Assembly: GCA_028752905.1 (NCBI GenBank)
Contig: JAQNBH010000009.1
Coordinates: 27,743,312-27,807,311 of the forward strand
Length of the DNA: 64,000 nt
Direction of reading: 5' to 3'
DNA from: Cladorhizidae sp. MBARI D1340-BT2
Lineage: Eukaryota > Porifera > Demospongiae > Poecilosclerida > Cladorhizidae
A program made the position numbers and the translations under genes. The notes under the pieces were generated by a model. It ran no database searches. It worked only from the letters and a program-made list of their open reading frames with translations, and was not told the DNA's origin. Positions 34,262-47,037 of this stretch are shown here, piece after piece (positions within the stretch are counted from its first letter, which is position 1; every line of letters starts with the position of its first letter).

Positions 34262-34558
34262 ATGGGAAAGAAGACAAAACTAAGGAAGAAATGAAGAGGT
34301 TTTATCACTCGACCAAAGTGACAAGGCTACAGAGCAATATCTGCCTTTAAACTGGTGAACTGAACAGAAAGTATCACTTTCTTCAATCTTCTCGTGTTCT
34401 GATTGACTTATGTGCAGCTCCTGGGAGATGGGCCCAAGTGGCAGCCAAGACTATGCCTATGTCCTGTCTTATTCTGGGTGTCGATCTGGTGCCCATCAAG
34501 CAGATCCCAAATAACATTACTAAACAGGAGGATATGACTAAAGCTAGATGCAAACAGG
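34262..34558 (+). pseudogene. FTSJ3: FTSJ3/SPB1 rRNA 2'-O-methyltransferase, 5' fragment
   Basis: Starts MGKKTKLRK at 34262. After breaks and shifts it reads [10 protein letters not shown], then [50 protein letters not shown] and [14 protein letters not shown], ending at GTGAGC (34558), a good splice donor. This is the N-terminal SAM-binding region of the nucleolar methyltransferase that works in large-subunit pre-rRNA maturation. Motif I is altered (CAAPGRW instead of CAAPGGW), and at least three frame breaks lie in the first 35 codons. No later exon was found downstream, so it is a broken fragment. A misread in the sequence could account for some shifts but not for the missing remainder. 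Confidence 0.78.
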
Positions 34559-37481
34559 TGAGCATCAGAAAGGAATCATCCAACCGTAATTTGTTTTGGA
34601 CCCACCATTATGTCCAAAACAATTTAGGGTGATTGGCAAAACCCTGCTTAGTAGTGATCTAGCTTGTGGGAAACAAACCAAAAATTCGTATTGAGGTTGA
34701 TGTCAAACAGGATTGATCCAGTTTTTGTTGGTTTTATGGCCATGCATGCAAATATATTTGTGTGCAAGGATTATTATCTTAACCAAACTAGCAGTTGTTT
34801 GCTACCCTTGCTGCCTTACCACTATTGCTCATTCTGGCATAAACTTACCCCCATGCAAATGATTGCTAGGGGTGGTGCTCTCTGAGTAAGGGTATAGAAG
34901 CTCTGACAACTGGTGAATTAGCTTTAGTTAGACGTAAAGGAAGATTGTTTGTCTTGTCAGAATGAAGTTATACTGTGTAGCAAGAAATTTCAGAGGTGGA
35001 ATTCAAAAAAACACCTGCTAGACTATAATTTTGGCTGGTCTGATTAGAATGCTATATGTGCGAACATATAGCCAGCCACACCCATCTTACAGTTGCTGAT
35101 ATCTGGGCTGCTAGTAGTGGGGGTAGCTGTTAAGTGTATGTTATACTCGTGATTGCTTTGCTGTGTTGCCTGATCATTTTTAAGAGCTTTTCAAACTCTT
35201 TGATGCTAACAGTAAATTTGTATCTGCTGAACACTGGTATGCATATCTATGCCTTGCCTCATTTAGTGATTGCTAGGGTGGACACCTGAAAATTGTAGTT
35301 GTCATGGTAAATGCTGGTGCGCTATATGCTGCTCACACTAGCGATGCTTGCATCAATTTTGTGGTAGTTTGAACATGAAATTGCTTGAATGGATTCAAGT
35401 TCCATTCAGTTCCAGTTGTTCAATTAACACATGGTGGTGTGCTTTCCGCTAAAAGTATCTCCAAGGAAGAATTGAATGTGGAAAGTTTGGTGGAGGCAGT
35501 GATGAACTTTCTTTGTATATGTCTGTATCTAACTTCATTGGTTCATTAATAAATGGGTAGAGTTTTATAATTTAGGTGAAATTTGAATTTCAAGCTGTGG
35601 GTGAAACTTCAGTGTCAGAGTTCAATGTAAACCAGAGTGATGCAAATATCATGACATAATTATTGTGAACTGCCCTCAATTCTATGAATGAAAACAGAAT
35701 TGCCTTATCTCTCTCACTGCTTCTAAGGGGGGAGTATACCATTTTTTTATTATTCTTTTCCTGTTATTGTATACCTTCACTACTATACTAACTGCATTTC
35801 AAGTTTATACCTTTTTTGTCTATCATTCTTGAGTTATGATACTTTGTATCCATCCATTTCATCGCCCACCTCTGCGCGTTGAATTAGAAGAAACCAGAAT
35901 AATGCAGTAAGTTGGATCATTCCTAATACAATAAACATATATGGCCAAGACTTGAAACTTGCCTAAAATATCACTCAGTGCTATTCCATAATTTATGCAC
36001 TATCTGGCGAAGGGGGCTATAAAAGTCTGCTCCTGCGCATGCCACGTTGTTGTTCCCCAGTTCTCAACTTTGATGGCATCTCTGTGTGATTGTAGTGCGA
36101 TTCTAATCACTGCAGCATTCTGGTTGTCGTCGGAAGAAGAGACTCATTACATAAAACCGTGTAACTATTTCAATTTTTGTCGGTTGTAATTAAGCTCTTG
36201 CATTGCTTTGTGTTTTGAATAGTCCCACCCCTAAACCAGTCGTTTTCTGATGAGATATAGTCAAGTCTGACAGCATAAAAATGAAATTGGTAGATTGGGA
36301 TATTGAGAAAAATAAAAAATTAATTCAAGAAAACTTTTGAAAGCATGCATCTCACTCTGACATCGCAAGTGTTGTAATGCCTCTTTCCTTATGACCATTT
36401 TTGTTTTTTTTCTCTCTAAAAACAAAATACCAGAACTTTTTAATGCTTCATTGATTTTTACTCATTTAGGTCACAAAAGATAGCCTCTTCTGTGTGCTTT
36501 GTGTATCAATCAACTAATTACTTTCAATAGCAATGAGGCCATTAAAAATACAACAATAATAATATAAAAATAAGTTCATACCCTAATGGCTAACCACCAA
36601 GTTAACAGCAATCACAGATACTGTAATGTTTCTATATATATTTCTCCTACTAGTCCAATTTGAATACTAGCATGTGAAATGAGCCCACAAGACTGGACTC
36701 TTATTTCGTAAGAAAAGGGATGAATTATCATGAGAGAGAGAAAATAAAGATCTTCCAGAAAATATAAAAATATTTACCAATGTAAAAAAATTGACTTAGA
36801 AACAATTATTCACTTCTGTGAGAAACAATGTTATTTACCCTTCTTCTCGTCCATTTTCAACTGGTATATAATGAACTGTCAGCATAAAATCTATCATAAC
36901 TCAAGAGGTTCATATTCAGCTGACACTTGAACCAGTTAGTATATCAGTGAAACAGTAAAAAAAATTAAAAAAAATTGTAGGTAAAATAAAGCAGTCTTGT
37001 CCTCCCATTTAATAGAACTTGTTAGTTGGATGGAAGTTAAAATCCCTTACTATATATCTATATATCTCCCCCACCTAAGAGGAGGAAAGTATTGTATGCT
37101 ACATACTAGTCGAACATTTGCTGACATGGTCCCAAGCGTTTGATAATTTCCTTCTTATGGCTGAGATATCACTCCTCTGAGACATAGCAGTGCTAACAAC
37201 TTGTGAAGAAAAACTAGAACAACTTATCTCCCAGACATTTGCATTAATAAAGATTTTTTAAGTATTAGTAGTAGTAGTAGAGTAGTAGTAGTAGTAGTAA
37301 CAATCCGATCTGGCTGAAATTCAGTCCTAACCTGTATTTTGTACCTCTGACCCTCTGACCACAGTGTCATTGGGACACTGATATCATCTACCTGGAGAGG
37401 TTTTATGGGAAATTCCAAGATGTATTTATTCTGTATTTAAATATTTAAAAACTTCATTTGTAAAAATATTAATATATTGTA
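34559..37481. other. Non-coding, AT-rich
   Basis: I searched both strands for further FTSJ3 exons and found none convincing. A (GTA)n microsatellite lies at 37262-37300. A 64-codon frame at 35995 has no recognisable feature. Confidence 0.5.
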
Positions 37482-38211
37482 GGTGAAAGAATGTCTTATA
37501 CCCAACCCACAATGAACCATCCAAATGAGACAGTTAAGCGGCTGGTCCTTTTCTCTAGTGATGAACATCAGATGCTACTATGTGAGGCCCACGACGTCAA
37601 TGGTGCTCACCAAGGGCAAAAGCGTACCTTAGTACGACTGACCACAGGATTAATACTGGACTACTGTGGTTATTAGTTGGGTAAGAATAGTTTAGTGCAC
37701 AGCATCTATAATTAAAATGTCAACATGGATGTGCAAGTGATGATGAGGCTTTAAATACACATCAATCTCACTGGTTGTAAGAAATAAGATAAATAATGGA
37801 TTTTTTTATACTCATACCATATTAGGAGCAGTGAGCATTATATCTTGTTCGCAACTTTAAAGCTTAAGTAAGAAACTCGTAAATCGTGTAACAAAATTAA
37901 CATTACGTATTGATTCTACTTATTTGTTAATTGAAGTTGAAATTTATTATATCACATTGACACTGAATAGTGTTGTAACCATATTATAGCTAATAATATG
38001 TTACTTTTTATACCTTTAGCTAAGTACTTGTCACAAGTGCCAGAAGATGCAGATGATCAAGATGATTGCACCTTAGTTACAATCCATTAAAGTTTTGAGC
38101 AGGTAACTAAGTTACTGTGACCAAGTGTACTGAGCAACAATGTGCAAATGATAGAAAAGATGCCCATTGGAAATACGTTAGGCCCAACTGGGGAAATATA
38201 TGATAGCTAGA

Positions 38212-38564
38212 CTGTCATAACAACCACTCCATTACTGCCTCCACACAACCACAAGTGACCTCACAAATAATTATAAACTTCAGCAATAATAATATATTCT
38301 TGGACTATATTACTGCCTCCAAACCACAAGGGACGTCACAAATATGATAAAATCCAGATTACTCTAACATGAGGTATGAGAAGATTTATAGCTTAGTTTT
38401 GCAAGAAAATGTGCTGCTATATAGCATCAGTTATTTATCACAATTTTGCTGTCCCTTCTGGAGGCAGTAATGTAGGGATTGTTATCCAAGAATATATTAT
38501 TTCTGAAGTTTATGAGGTCCCTTATGGTAGTGTGGAGGCAGTAATGGAGTGAATGTTATGACAG
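38212..38564. mobile_element. Foldback/MITE element in an intron of the Ginger-like gene
   Basis: Long inverted arms: CTGTCATAACAACCACTCC at 38212 pairs with GGAGTGAATGTTATGACAG ending at 38564. The inner parts also pair, e.g. ATTACTGCCTCCA with TGGAGGCAGTAAT twice per arm, and ATAATATATTCTTGGA with CCAAGAATATATTAT. It lies between the zinc-domain and core exons. No target duplication is certain. Confidence 0.82.
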
Positions 38565-39097
38565 CACAATATCAAAGCCAACCCTATATGTCGTTTTATT
38601 TAGTAAAGTTTTTTTTACATATTACTTGTTCCCACTATATTTTAAAGCTTTCGTGAATTGGAATACTGTTTTGATGCTATATATGCCTGCAATGTCCACA
38701 TGAAGAGGAGTGTCCTGGTCAGACCTAGCCCAGGTTACACCCCAGGTCAAGTTGGTATGCATGCATGACAAGTTTGGTACAGATTGGTCCAGTGGTTTGG
38801 AATGCCATAAGGAACAATCCTAAAATGCTTCCCCCATCAGTAACTACATTCAGCAATCCTTCTTTGATTCTTCACTGCAAAAGTCATACCCTCAATCCAC
38901 TGCATCTATCACAGTGATTTGGTAAAGGATCGAGCAATTTGGGTTGCGCACGCCGTTCAAAAATGGCATCTTAGACGAACTATATATGCAAAAAACCTTT
39001 TTTGGGGGTAGCTCTCTAAAGCGATATCAAAAGGCACCTTCCCAGATAGCGCTCTACAAAATGGTATAAAAATAAATGAAATCTATGCAGCCAATAA

Positions 39098-39146
<49 letters not shown>

Positions 39147-39157
39147 CTGATGATGAT
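39098..39157 (+). repeat. (GAT)n microsatellite
   Basis: About 20 GAT units with one GCT interruption near the end. Confidence 0.97.
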
Positions 39158-40497
39158 TTTACGCGTCATTTTTCCAACTTTTTTTTAGTTTGGAGAACTG
39201 CGCTTCTGTGTGCTATATTGTTGGAAGGATTTCTGCGACATACTTCTTTTAAGGTCTGTATAGGGATAGAGATCGAGTATATGGTGAGTTTTAGTTTGTT
39301 GCTGAATGATCTCTGACCTACCAAACCTACATGAGAGTGCTAACGCATTTTAAAATGCAGGCAAGAGAAGCCTAAACTTTTAGGCTGCATGAATATGTCT
39401 GATATTGGACAAGTTAGTGCATAGGGGAATTTAGACGCTACATATATACATGGATTAAATTGAATTTTTTTGGTTTGTTAATTTTAATAAACAGGTTAGA
39501 TGATCCTTTACCAATCCAAATCTTATGCACTATATAATAATTAAAATGCATAAAATCAGGTAATTACAGGCACATCTGATTTGCTTATAATCATGTAGCA
39601 AATACTTACAGATGGGAGATTTTCGGTTATAGACCTCATTGGTCTATTTGCGGCCACAGACAAAGGCCATATATATGTCTGCACTGTTACAGATCTCTTT
39701 ACCAAGTGGGTATTTGCTCGGCCAATCAAGTCCAAGTCAGCTGGTGATGTTGCAAGCATTCTACTCGAGCTCATCTATAGTTATGGTACTCCCTAAAAAA
39801 TTATAATGATTCAGGGGCGTGAATTTATAGACCAGGTAACTAACTTAAAACTGTTGCCATCTGTGTTCATGAAATGACATGTATGTGGTCTGAGAAGTGA
39901 AAATTAATCAAGGAAAATGTGTTGGATTTGTTTACAAGAGCAAAGTTAGACTATTCAGTACAAAGCAGACTTAACACAATTTAAGATAACTTTATTAGCG
40001 ACTTCAGTCTTGATTATCTGGAAATTTCCTCCTGCTTCCTTTTGATAAATATTCATGTAGAGTAATGTTCTGTTTGTGTGAACTTATTTGATAACTCAGA
40101 TCAATGATGTTGTCTTGACTGCTTTTGGAGTGAAAAAGATGGTATGTTGAGCATTTCACCCTCAGAGTAATGGCCAAGATGAGCGGACTAATCAAACTCT
40201 TAAGAGGGCACTGTCCAAGTATACAAACGATGCTCAATCTGACTGGAACAAGTAAGCTACCAATATTTAATAATTATTTTTCAAGATTGACAGTTTGTTA
40301 ATAAATAGAGTGATTTCTACTATTACTACCACCTTCCAATAGATGCCAATATCACATTTCATGCTAATCTGTGATTATCCCAGAAAATCTCACCAGAATC
40401 TCTCCAATGAATCTTCTCACACTGAAACACCCAACCACTCACACACACAAACACACATATAAAACTATGAAAAGGCATAAAAAATTGTAGTTTTTGC

Positions 40498-40894
40498 TAC
40501 CGTACTGCTACAAAATTTGATTAAGTTTTGCGAGTGCATTGTTATTCGTAAAACATACTCGCAATATTTTTTATCGCACAAAACGTTCCGCGTGCATATT
40601 GCACCCAAAAGTCAGACGGTTTACTAGAGAGAAAGAAGCTGACTACAGTGTGACCATTTGAATGTGCTTCAAACGATCCCTGCCTACTAGCGAAGACGCA
40701 GGAATCGATCAGAGAAGTATCAGGAGAGCAAACGAAAATGTGCAGAGGGTACTGGATGGTCAGGATAGTGTGCAGAAAAGTGCCAACCGATCTTGTTATA
40801 ATTAGTGGTACTTATTATAAAACGCAAAACTAAGAGAGCATTATACATTTATGGAGTTCAAAATCTCTAAATTGCACATTGTAGCAATACGGTA
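40498..40894. mobile_element. Mariner-like MITE, TA target site
   Basis: TACCGTACTGCTACAA at the left end and TTGTAGCAATACGGTA at the right end form an inverted repeat of about 16 bases with one mismatch. Treating the outer TA as the target duplication gives CCGTA... termini. No coding capacity. It sits in an intron of the Ginger-like gene. Confidence 0.75.
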
Positions 40895-43480
40895 TATTAT
40901 TTTCCAAATGCTTATATAATAAAAATATAAACATGGTTTTTGGTGTAAGCCTTCAGCTAAAGGATGCATATACCTTGAATGTGCTGCTTGTAGTTATAAT
41001 TTCTATGTATGATGTTTGTGTACTTATGTAGATATGTACTCCTCACAACTTATGATATCAATACAATTGTCCAGTCTGCAACAAAGCAACAGCCATTTGT
41101 GTTGATGTTCTACCGAACAGCTAGGAGTTCTATAGACATCAATAATGCAGAACAAGAGAATGAGCAGGAGCTTCTCTATGAAAACATCTCACTCACTATG
41201 TCTCCTGAAGACATACAATATAATTTAGAGAAGCATGTGGCAGATGTAAGAACAAAACTGACTGGCAAACATAATTATATAACAGGGAATTGCTGACTCT
41301 TTTTTGTAACAAAAAATGGGGGACAAATAGTTTAATGAAAATGTTTGATGCAGTTCCCAAAAATCATGTTACAGATCTGTTTTATTTTGTAATCACATAG
41401 GTACATATGAGAAGATAATTATGGTTGAAAATTGAAGAAGCTAAAGCGAAGCATAAAGCTTATTTCGATTCCTAGCAAAAAAGAGGGCAATAGGTATGTT
41501 TTTATGAATTAATGTGTACCTTTAATGTGTGCCTTTATATAAGCTGAATCAAATTAGAATCCCATTGTTGTTTCTGAGAAAAAATCGAAAGGCTAATAAT
41601 AATAAAATTTTCTGGATAGATGTATTTCCGAGTTTTGATAAATGTTAGAATGTCCTTGTCTGTTTTTTGTGATATGTTTTTTATCTGTCGCTCGACCTTT
41701 ACCGGATGGTTTTAATTTTATATTACTAACCTGTTGACTATAATATGTCTTTATGTCCTTAAAAGAGGAATGCAAAGAAGGTATCCAGAAAAGGAGACAG
41801 GCTGGTCCAGGAACTGGTTGTGACCCTATTTAATTGTTGATGTCTCACCCAAAGGACTCTGCATACTGCAGGATAACAACCAAAACATTATGAAGGTTAG
41901 GGTTAATGTCGGGCTCTTTAAGCCTTACTTAACTAGAGAGATGCCAGTTCAACATGAGATACCTTCATCCATCCAGTCACACAACACCAGTTCAAACAAC
42001 CCTGGACCATCTGATGATTTGAGTGATACAGCTTACCCTGGGAGTCCAGAGAAGAGGCAGTTCCTAATCATTGGACAGACTAAGAAAGATAGTCCAGTCC
42101 TCCCACCACCTGATAGAAACACACCTCTCTCTAGTGAGCCAACATCAGACTGTGTTGTAACCAGTGTTACACAAGTTGTGCCTAGAATGCTTGGAAAACC
42201 CTTGCCTTGCAAACCACCTGTCCTTACAGAAAATTCCCTGATGACTTTTTAAAAATTCTGCTGTCTGAAGCGTGGCTAGAAGACACACACATAGATGAGG
42301 CACAGGCTCTACTTCGCAATCAGTTTCCAAAGATGGGTGCTTCCAGTCTATTGGGTATGTGGCAACAGGAAGTGGAGGCTCAATAACTGGAACTCCGGTT
42401 CGGGATTATATCCAAATCATGAATACTGGCGGCCACTGGGTCTGTGTGTCCAGCATAGGAATGCCCAAGGGGACTGTGCGGGTGTATGACAGCCTCTATA
42501 CAAGAACCAGTAAGAAATAACTTGAATGATAATATTTTATATGCTAAACTTTAAAAAAAATTACACATTCTGATTAGGTGAATCAAGAATTAACTGTTGT
42601 CAATTTCCAACAACTTTTATGACATGCATTGGAAATTGAATAATGTCATTGAATCCAACAGTGTTGTTTTTATTTTAATCCTGTCAATTAAAAAATTGGT
42701 CTCCTTGATAACTACTGTTGTGAGCTTAGAAATCTATACTAAATTTTTTGCTTGCATAGTATCTCAACTCAAGCATCACATTAAGAACCAAGGCCTTGCA
42801 AGAGTGTCAATTTCACCTAAATATGATTCACAGCTCGAAATTAATGGCAAGATGCCCACGTTATGGTACAACAACGAACCCACTAAAATAGGTACAGTAC
42901 GTGTTACCATTCAATCAATTCTTGTGAAATAAATAGTAGTTATACACTACAAACAATTAATAGTTGTTTCGTTTGTTTGTTCTTATTGTTGTTGGATCAT
43001 TGCAGAACTGGATACACTAAAATGCCTGGCATGGATGGAATTATATCAAGGAAGCCACCTGACCATACAGAAACCATACATGCATCAACAGGTTGGAGGC
43101 AATACCTGTGGTTTATTTGCCATTGCTGTAGCAACCGCATTATGCAATGGTGTGGACCCATCAACAATAACATTTGATCAAACAAAGATGCGGTCCCACC
43201 TGATGAGATCTTTCCAGACATATCACATCAAACTATTTCCTGTTCAAGGATGCTGACGGGAAGCCACAAGCAAGAAGCTCAAGACTGTTCTCAGGGAACC
43301 ATTGATCTGTGTTTGCAGACAACCCCATGACTGTGCCCTCACAGTGGCACAGTGCAGCAAGTGTAGTGAATGGTTCCACCAATCATGTATACAGATTCCA
43401 CCATCAGCCATCATCAACCGGGAGGAGGAGTGGAACTGTGGCAGTTGTTTGGATAGGGAATTGGGTGCCACTTAAATAAT

Positions 43481-44339
43481 TAAGACTGAATCTGTTTGTT
43501 CTTGTTGGGATTTTTTTCTGGGTAATTATGAATGTCTCATTTTCATGCAATAAACTGTCTTAGTTCTCCATATCTGTGAAATACTGGGAGATCCTAAACT
43601 TTCTGGTGGTCTTCCTAGGATATCATGGTTGACCTGAAAATATGTTTATTGTTTAATTCAAGTTTTGCACAAGTTAAATAGTAGGATGGTGCTGAGGAAC
43701 CACATATATATGCTCTGACCCTGTTCTTCTATCACTCCATCATCCAGAGAAGCAAAACAAAAGAAATATTGTTCATCTAATTGTGATTATAGTAAATGGC
43801 AAGTATTCTCAGTTGTCATATTACTTCTCCCATGATGATAGATTTGTTGCTAAAAAAATCTATTTCTATAGCTAGAGAGAAAAATTTAATATTAAAAAAA
43901 TTAAAAAAATATTCTGAGAGAAATGAGGGTTGGCAAGTTACTTGCCATATTAGATACTCCTCCCATGTTTTTACTGCAATTTATATATAGCTTGTGTATA
44001 TATATATACACACGCAACACTTTCATATTCAGCTATGACAGGTGAGATTTATATGGCAGGTGGGACTAATATGTCGGGTGAGACAAATATGGCAGGTGTC
44101 TGCAGGTGACTAATATGGCAGCTGAGACTAATATGTCAGGTGGTACTAATATGTCAGGTGAGACTAATACGGAATAGGAATATGGAATAGTTTACCTGAC
44201 TGTCGCAGGACGACATTAAAACTAGACTGTTCCCAATGCATAACTATGGATGTGGATTGAACCCAGTAGTGAGTAACTAATTATGAATTGGAAGTGTTGT
44301 TAATGTTGCAGCTTAGTGTGTTTGTGTGTTATGTGTTTA
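43481..44339. repeat. Non-coding, with an 18-bp minisatellite
   Basis: 44038-44175 carries about eight units of GGTGAGACTAATATG with TCA or GCA. The rest is AT-rich without recognised features, including the Ginger-like gene's 3' flank. Confidence 0.7.
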
Positions 44340-44680
44340 TGTTGGGAAAATGTCATAGGTCGATGATGAGTGTAAGATTACCATGTATGGGCAGAAACCA
44401 GAAGTGGGGGCTCCAGCCTAGTTAAGGGAGGAGTTGTTACTGCTCTGGGAGTTAGCCATTGTACTGAGTCTTGTAAGTGTCCTATATTGAATTATTAAGG
44501 TTTCTCTACTTAACCTTGCTAGCCTAGTGTATAGCTTAAAGGTAGAGTGGTGGCAGCATACCAACACTTAGTGACTGGCTCAGAGTCTGTGGGTAAGATC
44601 AGATTTGGTCCTGTCACAACTGGTGGCAGCGGTGGGATTTTTTAAACTAGAGAGATAGCTACTTTCCTTGACAAGAAGAA

Positions 44681-45960
44681 TGGATACCAGAAGTAAGGCA
44701 AGGCACACTACAGAAGGAGAAAGGCGGAGTACTTCACCGCTAATGGACTCAATAGATATTGGGGAAAGAGTGACAACTTATATGCTCCCAATGTTTAAAC
44801 TCCAGTCAGAGAAGCAAAAGGAAGACGAGAAAAGACGGGCGACCGAACGAGCAGAAGCCGAGGAGAAAAGAGAACAGAGATGGAAAAGATTGCTGATGAC
44901 AGTGATGAGCGGAGGGGGCACTGACAGGATAGAAGAATCGGACTCTGTTCCTACCCCCAGCCAAATCAAAGCACCCCGGTTCAGAGAAATGAAGGAAGAC
45001 GAAGACCCCCTGGATTATTTAACGTTTTAGAGAGCCATATGGCTACATACAAGGTCCTCAAGAAGGATTGGATGAGATATTTGGCTCCTGAATTCCGACC
45101 AGATGCCAACAGAGTATATCTGGCAATGCAGCCGGATGTAAAGGAAGACTATGATCAAGTCAAACTAGCACTCTTGCGACTCTACCGTGTGACCAGAAAA
45201 GCTTACCGAAAAGATTGGACAATCTCAAACGGAAACCAGACGAAGGATGGGAGGCTCTGATGGGTCGTGCTGTCCTCACCACACGATGGACAGAAGGCTG
45301 CAAAACAATCCAGCAGGTAAATGATTTGTGTGCACTTGATACTGTAATGAAGCTTATGCCTAGACATGTAGCACAGTTTGTGTCTGACAAGATACCCAGC
45401 ACTGCAGCTGAGGCTGGAGGATTGGCAGATGATTACCTGGCAGATAGGGGTTGGACCCCTGTTGACCAGTCGATATCGGTCGACTCCACCACCAGATATT
45501 CCGGAAGGGAGACAGGTCTAGGCAACTAGCAGGTAGAACATGAGGCAGGTGGAAAGAGAAAGAGGCAAGAGCAAGGAGTACACTCACACAAGGGAGCAGT
45601 ACAGATGATCACAAACAGTACAAGCCGAAGGCAGATGGGTCCTACAGACCCAAATGCTTCAAATGTGGGAAGCCAGGTCATTTTGCACCGGGAATGCTAT
45701 AGTACCAAGCCCAAAAGTTTCAAGAAGAGGTACGATAATGTGAACTTGTCCAAGCCACTGACGCCCAAGGAAGAAGTATCTCTGATCAAGACAGAGATCA
45801 GTGGACGCTCTACAGTGGAAGGCACAGTAGGAGGGATGAAATGTATAGACATTTTATTAGATGCTGGTGCAGGGCAGATGGTGGTGAGGTCGAGCTTGGT
45901 ACCCAAGGAGTGCTACACCGGCAGGTCCAAGGAGGTGAGAGATTACCAGGGAACAGCATG
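44681..45960 (+). pseudogene. gag: Gag and protease of gypsy element 3
   Basis: Start MDTRSKARHTTEG at 44681, 60 bases after the start of the primer-binding site. A highly charged coiled-coil-like stretch (EKQKEDEKRRATERAEAEEK) and IKAPRFREMKEDEDPLDYL follow. The frame shifts near 45030, again near 45230, and then stops. Capsid-like parts are KDWMRYLAPEFRPDANRVYL and WTEGCKTIQQVNDLCALDTV. The zinc knuckle CFKCGKPGHFAP lies near 45655 in a frame different from its flanks. Protease motif ILLDAGAGQMVV is near 45860, with Ala in place of the usual Thr of DTG. The protease tail GTDMPGLWDLG is near 46065. Confidence 0.82.
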
Positions 45961-46319
45961 AACTCACCACTTGGCACGGATCAACATCACTGTAGGAGGC
46001 CGCACAGAGGAGCTGGAGGTGCTGGTGGCAGACAAACTAACACATGAAGTGTTGCTTGGCACAGACATGCCTGGACTGTGGGATTTGGGTAAGCAGTTGT
46101 TGAATAATGAGTTGGTCAATTTGGTGTCTACTCGTTCTCAGACTAGAGCAGGAGGGAATACTGAACTGCAGGCTCATGGTCGAGAGAGTGTGAGGCTGAG
46201 GAGAGCACTGAGGAGGATGAGACAGCAATGATGAGGAATCATCCGAAGGAGTCTCCGATGATGGACCAGACCCTACCACAACTGACGAGACATCTGATGA
46301 AGAGCCAGAGAAGAAAAGT

Positions 46320-47028
46320 CTGACAAAGTCCCAGAAGAGGCAGGCCAATGCAGTGTACATAGAGGGGCAGAAGGGCCATCCACTAGATGTCAATTCCAAG
46401 GAACTCCAATGAGAGCAAGAGCATGATCCGATACTTAAACCCATGTGGGTGAAGGTACAGAGTGATGACAACACTGAGTTTCTGGTGGAGGATCACTTGC
46501 TGTGGAGGAATACAACAGACCGCCTGGGTGATGAGGCAACACAATTGTGCCTACCTAAAAGGTATAGGTCCATGGTACTGGCTCTAGCTCACCGACCAGG
46601 CCATCCAGGATGAGATAGAACAGCACAGAGAATACTTGATGAATTCTTCTGGCACCAAATTCATGATGATGTGGAAAAGTTTCACCTGCACCATTACCAT
46701 CATCGGGCAACCATCCTCCAGAATAGCGATGGATTTGACAGGGCCACTCCCGACGACACCAGATGGCAACCGTTTTGTGCTAGTAGTGATAGATTATTCC
46801 ACTAGATGGCCTGAGGCATTTGCACTACGGACAACAGAAAGTTCCATTATTGCAGAGAAGCTAACACAAATGTTTACATGGACTGGTGTGCCAGACGAGA
46901 TCCTGACGGTCTGCGGCACAAACTTTGTCAGCAAGCTGCTGAAAGAGTTGTATAACTTCTTGGGGTTGAAGGCGATCAAAACCACTCCTTACCACCCACC
47001 CACAGACGGGATGGTTGACTCACGTTAA
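46320..47028 (+). pseudogene. Integrase of gypsy element 3 (truncated)
   Basis: The leader EQEHDPILKPMWVKVQSDDN (near 46420) and LLWRNTTDRLGDEATQLCLP lead to an H2C2-like stretch AHRPGHPG, stop, DRTAQRILDEFFW (46590-46650), whose Cys pair is lost. A core frame from 46636 reads SSRIAMDLTGPLPTTPDGNR (first Asp present), FVLVVIDYSTRWPEAFAL, and ILTVCGTNFVSKLLKELYNF (the second catalytic Asp, normally before the G-T-N, is Val). It ends at TTPYHPPTDGMVDSR. The last motif would normally continue to the catalytic Glu, but the element ends there. Confidence 0.85.
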
Positions 47029-47037
47029 AGGCAATGG

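Larger units (their letters stand above)
37482..43474 (+). pseudogene. Ginger-like gene: integrase, GPY/F-like module, Ulp1 protease, PHD finger
   Basis: Blocks in order, separated by GT...AG-like introns. Integrase zinc domain: HDVNGAHQGQKRTLVRL (37590) and YWTTVVISW, with CHKCQKMQM (38037). Integrase core: SVIDLIGLFAATDKGHIYV to FTKWVFARPIKSKS (39618-39740), an in-frame stop, IQGREFIDQ (39812, the usual second catalytic Asp is replaced), then AFHPQSNGQDERTNQTLKRA (40154). Next TKQQPFVLMFYRTARSSIDI (41080). SH3/GPY-like: IVDVSPK and NIMKVRVNVGLFKPYL (41840-41930). Ulp1 (C48) protease: GGHWVCVS (His) and VYDSLY (Asp) at 42430-42500, and QQVGGNTCGLFAIAVATALC (Cys) near 43090-43150. PHD finger: CVCRQPHDC, CSKCSEWFHQSC, WNCGSC (43310-43450). 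AATAAA at 43550. Integrase is dead; protease and PHD residues look intact. Confidence 0.82.
44340..47037 (+). mobile_element. Gypsy-type retrotransposon 3, truncated inside integrase
   Basis: A probable 5' LTR runs from TGTTGGGAAAATGTC (44340) to CCTGTCACA (44618). Two bases later the primer-binding site TGGTGGCAGCGGTGGGAT begins (44621), an 18-base complement of tRNA-Leu(AAG) with CCA. Gag, protease and integrase follow on the plus strand with no RT between protease and integrase, again the Gmr1-like order. The copy stops right after the integrase YHPPTDGM motif. There is no 3' LTR. Instead a 114-bp copy of the LTR-end/PBS/gag-start region follows at 47038. Confidence 0.82.
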
